A DNA stretch of 35,513 bases from an uncultured Porphyromonadaceae bacterium (GTDB taxonomy: Bacteria > Bacteroidota > Bacteroidia > Bacteroidales > Muribaculaceae). A program made the position numbers and the translations under genes. The stretch covers positions 1 to 35,513 of the forward strand of contig CAMWNR010000009.1 in NCBI GenBank assembly GCA_947175665.1. The letters are read 5' to 3'. The notes beneath the pieces were generated by a model. The model saw nothing but the letters and a program-made list of their open reading frames with translations, searched no databases and was not told the origin of the DNA. This document shows, piece by piece, positions 7,934 to 17,024 of this stretch (positions within the stretch are counted from its first letter, which is position 1; each line of letters opens with the position of its first letter).

Positions 7934-10093
7934 ATGAATCCGACTCCCGAGTGTAAAACCGACATCATCACCCCTACATCTCCCCCCGATCCCGTAAAGG
8001 CTGCCGAAGAGATTGTAAACTCGACAGGCATCAATCTTTTCCTTACCGGTAAAGCCGGTACGGGCAAGACCACATTCTTACACAATCTTGCCAACTCTAC
8101 TTCTAAACGTTTTGTTGTGCTTGCGCCCACCGGTGTGGCCGCTATCAATGCAGGTGGTAATACAATACACTCGTTTTTTCAACTTTCTTTCGCACCATTT
8201 ATACCCGGAGCCACGGTGTCTGACAGTAACAAGAGTTTTAGAAGGATGACCAAACATAAATTGAAACTCATCCGTACTCTCGACCTGATAATTATAGATG
8301 AGATTTCTATGGTGCGCCCTGATCTTCTCGATGCTGTCGACGATGTATTGCGCAGGCTTCGCAATCCCCTTAAGCCTTTCGGCGGTGTGCAGTTATTACT
8401 TATCGGTGACTTGCGCCAACTCGCGCCTGTAATGCCCGATGATGAATGGGCATTACTGCGTCAGCACTATAACTCCCCTTATTTCTTTGAGAGTCAGGCG
8501 CTGCGCAAAGCCGGATTTCTGATGATCGAACTCACTAAAGTCTATCGTCAGAGCGATCCTGTCTTCCTCGACATCCTCAACAAGATTCGCGATAATAATG
8601 CCGATGAGCAGACTCTCGCTTTGCTCAACACCCGCGCTGATGTGAGTATTATGCCTAAGCCTGAAGAGGGTGTGATACGCCTTACCAGTCATAACTATCG
8701 CGCTAACACTATCAATAACAAGCATCTTAATGACCTCGATACCCCCGTATTTACTTACGAGGCGGCAATACAAGGCAATTTCCCTGAAAGTTCGTATCCG
8801 GCTGATATATCTCTGCAACTTAAACTTGGTGCGCAGGTGATGTTTATCAAAAATGACATATCCAACGAACACCGATTCTATAATGGTCTTATCGGCCATA
8901 TCGTCGAACTTGATGATACATCTGTGACCGTTAAGGCTCATACTCCCGCGGGGGAAATTATCAAAGTGACATCGGTATCCTGGGAAAATCTGAAATATAC
9001 TCTCAACCCTTCAGGTGAAATCAAGGAGGAAGTAGAGGGAGTTTTCACCCAGATACCTCTCAGGCCGGCTTGGGCTATCACAATTCACAAGAGTCAGGGG
9101 CTTACCTTTGACAGGGCAATTGTCGATGCAGCACAGAGTTTCGCCCCGGGGCAGACATACGTGGCATTATCACGATGCCGCAGTATGGAGGGTCTCTATC
9201 TCGAATCTCCTCTCCCTGCAAGCGCTATAATGACCGATCCATCAGTTAACCGGTTTATCTCCTCCCAGCCGCGTATGGAGGGTAATGACGAGGAGTTGGC
9301 CGCTTTTAAAGATTCCTATTACCGCGAACTCGTAATGGAACTCTTTAATTTCTCTACCCTTGATCTGGCTTTTGACTCCTATTTCAGAGCCGCTACTTCA
9401 GCACTCTCTTCACTTTATCCTATATTTATATCAGATCTGTATGAGTATAAGGATACCCTTAATGACAAGGTAATTAAAGTCTCTGATAACTTCTCTCGTT
9501 TTCTGCGTAATAACCTTCCTATCCGTTCTCTGCCTGAGGTTAAGGAAATATTATGCGACAAAATGAGAAATGCCGCTGCCTATTATTGCGATATCCTCTC
9601 TTCAATATCGCATTTTGTGGCGGATACCCCCTTGGAGATTGATAATCAGGTGCTGTTAAAGCGACTCGCAAGAGACACCGAAGAGTTGCTGGCTCTGCTT
9701 AAACTTAAAATCTATATCCTGCGTCATTTCAAGAGTCATGAGTTTGATCCTCAGGAATATCTTACTGCCAAGACTCAGGCCATTTTGCAACGGGATTCAA
9801 AACCCTCGGTCACTGCTGCCGCTAAAAAGGTTCGCACCGCATCTCCTAAGAATACTTTGCCTGCCGACATTTCAGATCCTAAACTTTACCGCGCTCTGCA
9901 ACAGTGGCGTAAAGATAGAGCAGATGGCAAACCGGCATATACGGTACTCAGTAATAAAGTTCTGATGGAGATTTGCCGTGAGTTGCCTGTAAACCTCTCC
10001 GAATTGAAGATGGTAAAAGGTATGGGACCTGTAAAGTTAAAAGAGTATGGCGTTGAAATTCTCGATATAATCAGCCGCACATTATCTGATTAA
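7934..10093 (+). CDS. Pif1-like superfamily 1B DNA helicase with C-terminal HRDC domain
   Basis: The Walker A motif GKAGTGKT is at about residues 39-46, followed by motif Ia APTGVAAINAGGNTIHSFF, Walker B LIIIDEISMV, LLLIGDLRQLAPV (motif III), and the motif V/VI region WAITIHKSQGLTFDRAIVD and YVALSRCRSMEGL, all in the Pif1/RecD-like order. The last 75 residues (LQQWRKDRADGKPAYTVL to the end) form an HRDC domain, a nucleic-acid-binding module shared with RecQ. The middle 450-610 region is helical and not assignable. Role: 5'-3' DNA unwinding in replication, recombination or G-quadruplex resolution, inferred from the family. I use ATG 7934 rather than the GTG at 7925. Confidence 0.88.
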   Translation: MNPTPECKTDIITPTSPPDPVKAAEEIVNSTGINLFLTGKAGTGKTTFLHNLANSTSKRFVVLAPTGVAAINAGGNTIHSFFQLSFAPFIPGATVSDSNKSFRRMTKHKLKLIRTLDLIIIDEISMVRPDLLDAVDDVLRRLRNPLKPFGGVQLLLIGDLRQLAPVMPDDEWALLRQHYNSPYFFESQALRKAGFLMIELTKVYRQSDPVFLDILNKIRDNNADEQTLALLNTRADVSIMPKPEEGVIRLTSHNYRANTINNKHLNDLDTPVFTYEAAIQGNFPESSYPADISLQLKLGAQVMFIKNDISNEHRFYNGLIGHIVELDDTSVTVKAHTPAGEIIKVTSVSWENLKYTLNPSGEIKEEVEGVFTQIPLRPAWAITIHKSQGLTFDRAIVDAAQSFAPGQTYVALSRCRSMEGLYLESPLPASAIMTDPSVNRFISSQPRMEGNDEELAAFKDSYYRELVMELFNFSTLDLAFDSYFRAATSALSSLYPIFISDLYEYKDTLNDKVIKVSDNFSRFLRNNLPIRSLPEVKEILCDKMRNAAAYYCDILSSISHFVADTPLEIDNQVLLKRLARDTEELLALLKLKIYILRHFKSHEFDPQEYLTAKTQAILQRDSKPSVTAAAKKVRTASPKNTLPADISDPKLYRALQQWRKDRADGKPAYTVLSNKVLMEICRELPVNLSELKMVKGMGPVKLKEYGVEILDIISRTLSD

Positions 10094-10183
10094 TCTTCCG
10101 ATAGACCTACCTTTTTCAGCATACTTTATTTACCTACTCAATTCAAAAATACTTTAAACTATATTTATCTGTAAGTCTGACTA

Positions 10184-12577
10184 ATGAACTTTAAATTTTT
10201 ACTTAAATATTCTCTCGCCGGCATTATCTCGTTAATACCTTTTGCTGATTCTGTCGCTGACTCGGATCTTGATAATAGTATCACGGATACCGAAGAGACG
10301 GGTTATTACGATCTCATTCTTAAAGTTGATGTAGATGATCCGGATACCGACATTCAATTCCTGCGTGATAACGGTATCATCGTACCTAACCATCGCGGTG
10401 AGATATGCTTGACTTTTGTGCCGGAAGATCTTGATATTGATGCAGTTTTAGAAAATCTACCCTCTCTGCGTGTTGATGATGAGGTCGCTAATGCTAACCG
10501 GAGCAAAACCGTCAGATCGGTTCAAAAAGTACGCAGACTGAATAATATACGCAACTCCGTGCGCAGGACACAGTCAAGAAAACGCAACTCTCTGATTCAT
10601 AACACCCCGGCTATGAATATGAACCGACATAATTTTGACCTGCAATCTACGCTGCTCTCTCCGGAGGTCACTACAAGGTTTCCGGAATTGACCGGCAAAG
10701 GTGTTGTAGTAGGTTTTAATGACATCGGTTTTGATGCCCGGCATATCAATTTCCGCAATGCCGACGGTTCTCAATTAAGGGTTAAGAAGGCTGTGCAGGT
10801 TAAGGAGAGCGAGGGAACCATAGAGATTTATGAAACTCCTGAAGATATTTTGGCGTGGCATACAGATACCGATGATAATTTTCATGCCACTCACGTAGCG
10901 GGTATATTGACCGGCGGTTATACGGTCAACGATATGCACGGTCTTGCTCCGGCAGCGGATATTGTTGCCACCACCTCCGAACTCACCGACTGCGGTATTC
11001 TGGCAGGTATAGAAGAGGTCATCTCTTACGCCAAGGCCGTAGGTAAACCTGCAGTTATCAATCTCTCGCTGGCCAATTACACCGGTCCGCATGACGGCTC
11101 ATCTCTCTTTTGCCAATATCTGGACCGGTGTGCCGAAGATGCCGTGATTTGTGTGGCATCAGGCAATGAGGGTAATATTAATGCATCTTTCTCTACAACT
11201 CTGACTACTCAGAAGGATTATATCATGCTTGAGGTGGAGAGCATGGACTGGGTTCATTTCAACGTATCAGGAATGACCGATATTTACGGTCAATCGGCCG
11301 ATCCGATCACCATTTCCCTCATGGTGCTCTCTTACCCCGTCAAAACCGCCAATATCCACTATGAGACACCGAAACTGGACTTCACTAAACGAAGTCAATA
11401 TATCCTCACCTCGGATATAAGTATGAAAGATGTGGATGGATACATTTATTCCGATGCTTTTGCGGAGGCTATGTCGGGCGAAGTGCTTGCATACGGTGAG
11501 GTTGACCCGGAAAACGGGAGATACCATGTAACTGTGATTTACGACACTATTACCGAACGTAAGGCTTCTGATAAATATAATTGGGCGCATTATTATACCG
11601 GTATCAAGGCTTGGGGTACTCCGGGTGAGCGCATCGATGCTTTTGCCGATGGTATACAGAGCCGTTTTGGATATATTTCGGGCTATACCCCTCGTCCGGG
11701 TTCGATGATGTCGGTCAACGACCTTGCTACCGGTCATAATGTAGTGTCGGTGGGTGCGTATGTAGGTCGCGAAGAAGTGGCCAACCTTGGCGGAGGCGTA
11801 TGGGGAGCAGGTCTTACACCTATGGATATATGCGATTATTCCGGCTACGGCACTCTTATAGATGGCAGAGTCTTGCCGCTTACCGTCGCTCCGGGTGTAC
11901 CTTTGGTTTCCAGTCTTTCCGGTGCGTATATACGTAAATATCAGGATGAGAGCCTTACAAACCTTAAAGTAGGAGAATCCAAGGCTTATCCTACTACTAA
12001 GATTGATGATAAAGAACCGGAAAATAACCCGGATGATAATATGGGAGATATTATCGGTAACGATGATGATAATGACGTGACCGAGGAGATTTATCATTAT
12101 TGGGGTCCTTACGGTGGTACCTCCATGGCAAGTCCTTACGCTGCCGGATTTATAGCGTTGTTACAGCAGGTCAACCCCGATCTGACTTCGGCAGAGGTTA
12201 TCGAACGTATCAAGCAATCGAATGACTCGGAAAATCATCCTTATTCCGCCAATCCCCGCAACGGTCAGGGATACCTGAATACCTCAAAAATGCTCTTGAA
12301 CCTGATCAAGGATATTCCGACCTCAGTAGAGACCATTACCGATGGGAAGATGAGTTATATGACTTCTGTAGATGCTGAAAAGGTTCACATCCTTAACCCG
12401 GCACAACATAACCTGACTATCGAGATATTCACCGCCACAGGTCTGCGTCTCTCCACTACCGGGTATACCGATACCAAGGAAATTACCCACGACCTCACCG
12501 GTTTACCCAGCGGCATACTCCTTATCCACATCACCTCTCCGACAGCCGAAAGCCGCACCCTAAAGATAGTCCGCTAA
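10184..12577 (+). CDS. Secreted S8 (subtilisin-like) serine protease with type IX sorting domain
   Basis: A hydrophobic signal (1-25) and a propeptide-like region (about 40-165, basic around 107-135) precede the catalytic domain. The triad is visible: Asp180 in FNDIGFD, His234 in NFHATHVAGIL and Ser647 in GGTSMASP, with the oxyanion Asn in VASGNEGN. The His-to-Ser distance is over 400 residues, much longer than in subtilisin, because of a beta-rich insertion between about 305 and 510. The C-terminal 75 residues (VHILNPAQHNLTIEIFTATG to KIVR) look like a type A type IX sorting domain, fitting the PorE-like gene in the window. An acidic D/N-rich stretch (about 615-630) precedes the Ser segment. 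A perfect hairpin follows the gene. Confidence 0.88.
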   Translation: MNFKFLLKYSLAGIISLIPFADSVADSDLDNSITDTEETGYYDLILKVDVDDPDTDIQFLRDNGIIVPNHRGEICLTFVPEDLDIDAVLENLPSLRVDDEVANANRSKTVRSVQKVRRLNNIRNSVRRTQSRKRNSLIHNTPAMNMNRHNFDLQSTLLSPEVTTRFPELTGKGVVVGFNDIGFDARHINFRNADGSQLRVKKAVQVKESEGTIEIYETPEDILAWHTDTDDNFHATHVAGILTGGYTVNDMHGLAPAADIVATTSELTDCGILAGIEEVISYAKAVGKPAVINLSLANYTGPHDGSSLFCQYLDRCAEDAVICVASGNEGNINASFSTTLTTQKDYIMLEVESMDWVHFNVSGMTDIYGQSADPITISLMVLSYPVKTANIHYETPKLDFTKRSQYILTSDISMKDVDGYIYSDAFAEAMSGEVLAYGEVDPENGRYHVTVIYDTITERKASDKYNWAHYYTGIKAWGTPGERIDAFADGIQSRFGYISGYTPRPGSMMSVNDLATGHNVVSVGAYVGREEVANLGGGVWGAGLTPMDICDYSGYGTLIDGRVLPLTVAPGVPLVSSLSGAYIRKYQDESLTNLKVGESKAYPTTKIDDKEPENNPDDNMGDIIGNDDDNDVTEEIYHYWGPYGGTSMASPYAAGFIALLQQVNPDLTSAEVIERIKQSNDSENHPYSANPRNGQGYLNTSKMLLNLIKDIPTSVETITDGKMSYMTSVDAEKVHILNPAQHNLTIEIFTATGLRLSTTGYTDTKEITHDLTGLPSGILLIHITSPTAESRTLKIVR

Positions 12578-12610
12578 AGAAACCGGATATTCACCGCTTC
12601 GATATATGCC

Positions 12611-12649
12611 AAAGAGGTAAAATCTTATTACTCAGGATTTTACCTCTTT
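12611..12649 (+). terminator. Perfect 14-bp hairpin terminator after the S8 protease
   Basis: aaagaggtaaaatc and gattttacctcttt are perfect complements around an 11-base loop, 33 bases after the protease stop. The 3' flank (gttatatgttc) is only modestly T-rich. It lies between convergent genes (protease on plus, glycosyltransferase on minus) and may stop transcription from both sides. Confidence 0.65.
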
Positions 12650-12724
12650 GTTATATGTTCGATATAAGGGATATATATTCAAGATATATGTGCGCGGGAT
12701 GATTCTGCGTAGTGTGATTTTTGA

Positions 12725-13807
12725 TTACCCTTTACTCAAGGCAAGACGATACGTGTCTTCGTAATCTTTGACTATCTTTTTCCATGTATAGTGACGGTCG
12801 GCGAGTCTGCGCATTTCCGCACCATTATCTTCATAGTTATTTAATAGAGTCTTGAGCGATTCCACATCGTTATAGTATCCTGCCTTGTTATATGTAGTCT
12901 CTCTATTATAGATTACATCGTAGCATAATATGGGTATGCCGAAAAACATCGCTTCTACAAGCGATGGATTGGTGCCACCTACCTTATGACCGTGTATGTA
13001 CACTCCGGCATTCTTACGCAACGCGTAAAGTGTATCAAGATCATATATCGGATCCTGAATATGGATATTCGGGCATTCCGAATACTCCGATTTTAGATTT
13101 CTACCGTATTCACTGCGATCCCAGTTGCCTATAAAGATGATCGGCATACCGGTCTGCTTGCAGGCCTCCAAGGTAATGTGACAATTATTCTCGGGCTCTA
13201 TACGACACACTGATACTGCGTATTGACCGCGTTTAAGATTGTATTTATCCAGAATCTTCTGTTGTTCTGCGTCTGATAATTCACGCAGTACCTGATCTCC
13301 CCCGTATGGTATCATTATAGTATCTTTGCCATATTTATCTTTGGCAAAGTCCTGTATCCCTTTGTTATCCGCTATCACTATATCGGGAGCAAGTATCTTG
13401 TTTTTGGTTAGAAAGTTGAGATATGTCTTCTTTAACCAATTGAATTTATCCCTCTCCTGATCCAGACCGTCTATGTTGGCTACAATCTTACCTTTACAGA
13501 ACTTCTTGAGTAGTGAAAACAGAGGAATACACACCCCTAAATACAATATTACATCGTAATCTCGCATCGAACGCAATAAAGATATCGCATCAAATGGAAT
13601 ACACTGTATATCGTTGGCTCTCAGCGGTATATATTTTAATTTCGCATTCTTATACCTGTCGAGTTTTTCTTTGTATGCCTTTGAGGAGCAGAACACCGTA
13701 TATTCTACATCCGGTGCACAGTACTCTCCTACCAGGTTCTCGGCAAGTGTTTCAAAACCTCCGTAACAGGCGGGTACACCTACCGTTCCGATTATGGCAA
13801 CTTTCAT
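12725..13807 (-). CDS. DUF1972-type GT4 glycosyltransferase (rhamnosyltransferase-like)
   Basis: The N-terminus MKVAIIGTVGVPACYGGFETLAENL is the DUF1972 signature found in GT-B fold transferases such as those adding rhamnose to surface polysaccharides. It is followed by YDVILYLGVCIPLF, NIDGLDQERDKFNWLKK and IPYGGDQ, and the C-terminal donor-binding half contains SVCRIEPENNCHITLEA, IYIHGHKVGGTNPSLVEAMFFGIPILCYDV (EX7E-like region). It is soluble or membrane-associated in the cytosol and would transfer a nucleotide-activated sugar to a lipid-linked glycan. The acceptor and sugar cannot be read from sequence. It faces away from the neighbouring SGNH, radical SAM and GT2 genes but may belong to the same surface-glycan function. 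Confidence 0.83.
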   Translation of the reverse strand: MKVAIIGTVGVPACYGGFETLAENLVGEYCAPDVEYTVFCSSKAYKEKLDRYKNAKLKYIPLRANDIQCIPFDAISLLRSMRDYDVILYLGVCIPLFSLLKKFCKGKIVANIDGLDQERDKFNWLKKTYLNFLTKNKILAPDIVIADNKGIQDFAKDKYGKDTIMIPYGGDQVLRELSDAEQQKILDKYNLKRGQYAVSVCRIEPENNCHITLEACKQTGMPIIFIGNWDRSEYGRNLKSEYSECPNIHIQDPIYDLDTLYALRKNAGVYIHGHKVGGTNPSLVEAMFFGIPILCYDVIYNRETTYNKAGYYNDVESLKTLLNNYEDNGAEMRRLADRHYTWKKIVKDYEDTYRLALSKG

Positions 13808-13893
13808 ATATTTTGTCGGGGTATTAGTTTCTGTAAAGTGATCAAGCCTCTATTATGGGCGTGTATATAATGAGTTTAATTCACTTCTGTCTA

Positions 13894-13924
13894 CAAAAAT
13901 AAACATTTATACTATTATATGCAA
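13894..13924 (-). promoter_or_regulatory. Promoter of the GT4 gene (minus strand)
   Basis: Read on the minus strand, TTG (13924-13922) is followed after 20 bases by TATTTTTG (13901-13894), a good TTG-N20-TAnnTTTG promoter. The leader to the ATG at 13807 is about 80 bases. Confidence 0.6.
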
Positions 13925-14010
13925 TTTTATACTCTTTTTTATAAGTAAGTAATTAAAATTAATGTGCAAATAAAACTTAAAGGTTTTTGAGATAATTTAC
14001 ATGCGGAGCG

Positions 14011-14035
14011 CAGTCAGATACTTTGTATCTGACTG
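14011..14035. repeat. Perfect 11-bp palindromic hairpin in the divergent intergenic region
   Basis: cagtcagatac and gtatctgactg are perfect reverse complements around a three-base loop (ttt), preceded by atgcggagcg and followed by agtgac. The geometry of a long perfect stem and a 3-nt loop resembles that at 1611-1663, but the sequence is different. It sits between the two divergent promoters of the 316-base gap 13808-14123. It may be a second dispersed REP-like family or an operator. Confidence 0.5.
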
Positions 14036-14083
14036 AGTGACAATTGGAAATTAGTCACATTAGGGGGTTGCATTTTCTATGGG

Positions 14084-14114
14084 TTGGGGTCTAAGAAAAA
14101 ATGTATTATCTTTG
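14084..14114 (+). promoter_or_regulatory. Promoter of the SGNH-like gene, close to the start codon
   Basis: TTG at 14084-14086 is separated by 20 bases from TATCTTTG at 14107-14114. A start site 6-7 bases further on would fall at about 14120, only a few bases before the ATG at 14124. This decides the start codon: the ORF-track ATG at 14079 lies upstream of the promoter. Confidence 0.65.
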
Positions 14115-14123
14115 CGCTGTATT

Positions 14124-15383
14124 ATGAAGCAATCTTTTAGAAATTCCCAATCGGGTGAAATATCACGATTTGTGGCCAAAACTTTAATTTTGGCTCTCAT
14201 CGTCATATTACCTCTGATCGGTGTGTATATCTGGCTGGACCCCTATAGGTTTATCCGTAGCGAAGCGGCCTTTCTCCCTAATCCTACGGGCAAAGTTTTT
14301 GGAGAGTGGGAGGGTAAAGATTTTTTCGGTCCCCACAATTCCGGTCATTTATATCTCAACAATTATTTGAAGCAGTTGGGAAAGGGTCATAATTATACCG
14401 GCTTCATATTCGGCGCTTCTATAAGTCAAAATGTTACAGTTGATGATTGGCGTCATGCCGCCTCTATACCTGACTCTATTGAAATAATACATCTCGGCAC
14501 CGATTCCGAATCCCTTATGTTTATGGATGAGAAGGTTAAGTATCTCGACCGCAATAATATTGATATTAGATACGCACTCCTTATTATTGATGCAAATACA
14601 ATCAAATTCTCTCGCCCTGACGGAATCGCAAATATAAACCCGCCGGTGATTCCTCCGGAGACACCTTTGCGACCGTTTCATCCCATAATCTTTCATTACA
14701 AGGGGTTTAGGGCTGTTATGAATATCCCGTTTATTGCGTCTTATATCCCCTCTGTTTTAAATGATACTTCTTTTAGTGTCAGGGGGATCGATCCTTTATC
14801 TCCGGCCGTCATGGGTTTTGACGGTATAAAAGGTGAGGAGAGTCCGAGAGGTATCGAACGTCTCAGACATGAGGATTACCGATATTTTAGAAAACTTTAC
14901 CCTCTGAAAAATCAGGATACTGTCAGCAGAGTTCCCACCCGCTACACTCTTGCCTACAATAATAGTTTTGATAACATCAAAGATGCGCTTACCGACTCTT
15001 TAGGCCTCTTTATTTCTGGCGAGGGGATTGGCAACTATCTTGAACAAGGTTTCCCCTCTTCGATTGCCGCCGCTTTCAGCACAATGGAGCATAGACGGCT
15101 TCAAAAGGTTAAGGCTCTCGAAGATATTGCCGGGATATTCCGAAGGCATAATACGGAGTTTATGGTTTTTATCCCTCCTACGTCAGGTGGTGCATATATC
15201 GGTGGTGAGGATTTGGATATGCTTTACCGTATATTCGGTAAGGATAGGGTTAAATGTCTTGATGACGAGTATAAGATTCTCAGCACCGACTCGATGATGC
15301 TCGATGGCGCTCACTTCTCTCCCGCTGCCGGCAGATACCTGATACGCAAAGCATACGGCAAGACTCCTGATCAGAATAAATAA
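14124..15383 (+). CDS. Membrane-anchored SGNH-like hydrolase-fold protein
   Basis: An N-terminal transmembrane segment (about residues 18-40, LILALIVILPLIGVYIWL) is followed by an extracytoplasmic domain. FIFGASISQN looks like the SGNH block I (G-x-S in place of GDS), and DGAHFSPAAGRYLIR near the end matches the D-x-x-H block V. FMVFIPPTSGGAY is a typical penultimate strand. Similar proteins act on acyl groups of polysaccharides (AlgX/AlgJ-like), but the substrate is unknown. It reads toward the radical SAM and GT2 genes 149 bases downstream, and a polysaccharide modification role is inferred from those neighbours. Confidence 0.65.
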   Translation: MKQSFRNSQSGEISRFVAKTLILALIVILPLIGVYIWLDPYRFIRSEAAFLPNPTGKVFGEWEGKDFFGPHNSGHLYLNNYLKQLGKGHNYTGFIFGASISQNVTVDDWRHAASIPDSIEIIHLGTDSESLMFMDEKVKYLDRNNIDIRYALLIIDANTIKFSRPDGIANINPPVIPPETPLRPFHPIIFHYKGFRAVMNIPFIASYIPSVLNDTSFSVRGIDPLSPAVMGFDGIKGEESPRGIERLRHEDYRYFRKLYPLKNQDTVSRVPTRYTLAYNNSFDNIKDALTDSLGLFISGEGIGNYLEQGFPSSIAAAFSTMEHRRLQKVKALEDIAGIFRRHNTEFMVFIPPTSGGAYIGGEDLDMLYRIFGKDRVKCLDDEYKILSTDSMMLDGAHFSPAAGRYLIRKAYGKTPDQNK

Positions 15384-15474
15384 TGACACCGGGTTGACAT
15401 TATTTTTAATTACCTGCTTGATAATATATGTTTAACCGGGACGTTATTCTATTAACCTCTCCCCTTTCTTTTTT

Positions 15475-15495
15475 TGCATCATCAGATATGATGCA
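15475..15495 (+). promoter_or_regulatory. Palindromic operator-like site before the radical SAM gene
   Basis: tgcatcat and atgatgca form a perfect 8-bp inverted repeat around cagat, directly after a run of seven T. It lies about 38 bases before the ATG at 15533. It could be a binding site for a dimeric regulator or a short RNA hairpin; nothing in the sequence tells which. Confidence 0.35.
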
Positions 15496-15532
15496 TTAAT
15501 CTCTGATTAACCCTTATCCCGGTAAGTGAAGT

Positions 15533-16990
15533 ATGAAACTGACCTTTTTAGTTCCCCCTTGTTATGATAATAAGCAACCTGCCGAAAGATCGGCCGGCTG
15601 TACACGTGTGGTATACCCGATGATCAATATCTACGAGTTGACCGCTGCGGCTGCGCTGCGCGATCTCGGCGGATACGAGGTCGATTATCAGGATTTCGTA
15701 TTCAACGGTACCGGTAGCGCTTCTGAAAAAGATTTCAAGGATTTTCTGCAAAAGGATAACTCGGACGTCTATCTTATATGGACAGTTAATCTCTCGCTAA
15801 ATTCTGACCTTACCGCTATAAGCATTATCAGAGAGTTTCATCCCGATACTCCCGTCATTCTTATGGGTCCGGGGGCGACTTACTTTATCAACCGCGCTCT
15901 ACAGACTCATCAGAATATCTTTATCGTACGCGGCGAACCGGAATTGACTCTGCTCGAACTCCTTGATGCTCTGAGCAGTGGCCGCGAACCGGAAGGTATT
16001 AAAGGTGTTTCTTACACCGATAAGAATGGGAAGATAGTCAATAATCCGTCACGCCCGCTCAATGAGGATCTTGATGCCCTCCCCTTTCCTGCCCGCGATC
16101 TTCTTAAGGGTAAGATTTATCATAATCCCAAACTTAAGACAGGTCCATACACTACGATGTTTACATCGCGTAATTGCCCTTACAGATGCATCTATTGTGT
16201 ACCCTCATCTCTTACATTCGCGCGCGAGATTGAGTTTCGTAAGGATCATCCCGGCCGTAAACCTACCATCGGCTTCCGTTCGCTTGAGAGCGTGAAGAAG
16301 GAGATAGATATGCTTGCCGCGCAGGGGGTAAAGGCCATCGGGTTTATGGATGATAATTTCATCTGGAATGAAGAGCGCACCAGGGGTATATGCGATATTC
16401 TGCGCCCTCACGGCATCGTATGGGGGTGTCAGGCGCGCGTGGACGCCATCACCGAACCGATAGCCAAGATGCTCGGAGAGAGCGGTTGCCGATATGTGGA
16501 TCTCGGCATAGAGTCGTTTGATGAGGGTATCCTCAAATATATCAAGAAGGGGATCACCCCCGAAGATATTTACAGATCTGTCAATCTGCTCAAGAAGTAT
16601 AATGTACCTGTTAAACTTAATGTCCTTCTCGGCAGTTCGCCGCTTGAAACCCGCGATACTATACGCCATACGCTTAAAGAGGCTAAGAAACTTGATGTAG
16701 ATCAGGTGATGTTTAATATCGTGTCACCTTTCCCTGGCACCGAGTATTATGAGATTTGTATGGAAAACGGATGGATAAAAGGCAACCAATACCGTCCCAC
16801 AGATGTGCAGCACGAGTCAATACTTAATCTGCCTCAAATCTCGGCTGAGGAGATGGAGAAACTTCTGTTTCGCAATAACATAAGTTATTTCCTCTCTCCT
16901 CGATTTATCTCCAAACAGATCCGTCGCTTTTCTTCATGGTCTGAATTTAAAGCCGCAGCCAAGGCTCTGAAACTCAAACTATTCCATTAA
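15533..16990 (+). CDS. B12-binding-domain radical SAM protein
   Basis: The N-terminal 150 residues have the Rossmann-like cobalamin-binding pattern (YLIWTVNLSLNSDL, VILMGPGATY, IFIVRGEPELTLLELL). The radical SAM domain follows with the cluster motif Cys215, Cys219, Cys222 (NCPYRCIYC) and later strands such as IGFMDDNFIW, VWGCQARVD, YVDLGIESFDEGILKYIKKG and VKLNVLLGSS. A C-terminal helical region closes the protein. Class B family members typically carry out methylations or ring rearrangements in lipid, glycan or natural-product pathways; the substrate here is not predictable. It lies 34 bases before the GT2 gene, so the two are probably cotranscribed. Confidence 0.87.
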   Translation: MKLTFLVPPCYDNKQPAERSAGCTRVVYPMINIYELTAAAALRDLGGYEVDYQDFVFNGTGSASEKDFKDFLQKDNSDVYLIWTVNLSLNSDLTAISIIREFHPDTPVILMGPGATYFINRALQTHQNIFIVRGEPELTLLELLDALSSGREPEGIKGVSYTDKNGKIVNNPSRPLNEDLDALPFPARDLLKGKIYHNPKLKTGPYTTMFTSRNCPYRCIYCVPSSLTFAREIEFRKDHPGRKPTIGFRSLESVKKEIDMLAAQGVKAIGFMDDNFIWNEERTRGICDILRPHGIVWGCQARVDAITEPIAKMLGESGCRYVDLGIESFDEGILKYIKKGITPEDIYRSVNLLKKYNVPVKLNVLLGSSPLETRDTIRHTLKEAKKLDVDQVMFNIVSPFPGTEYYEICMENGWIKGNQYRPTDVQHESILNLPQISAEEMEKLLFRNNISYFLSPRFISKQIRRFSSWSEFKAAAKALKLKLFH

Positions 16991-17024
16991 GCAGGTTTTA
17001 GACTGATTTTAACATCCTCGCGTT

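Noticed and set aside
11267-12097. 276-aa minus-strand ORF inside the S8 protease gene
   Set aside because: Antisense shadow; the plus-strand frame has the catalytic motifs.
15396-15432. TTGACA followed by an AT-rich TATAAT-like box
   Set aside because: Sigma-70 style spacing is wrong and this promoter type is not used by Bacteroidetes.
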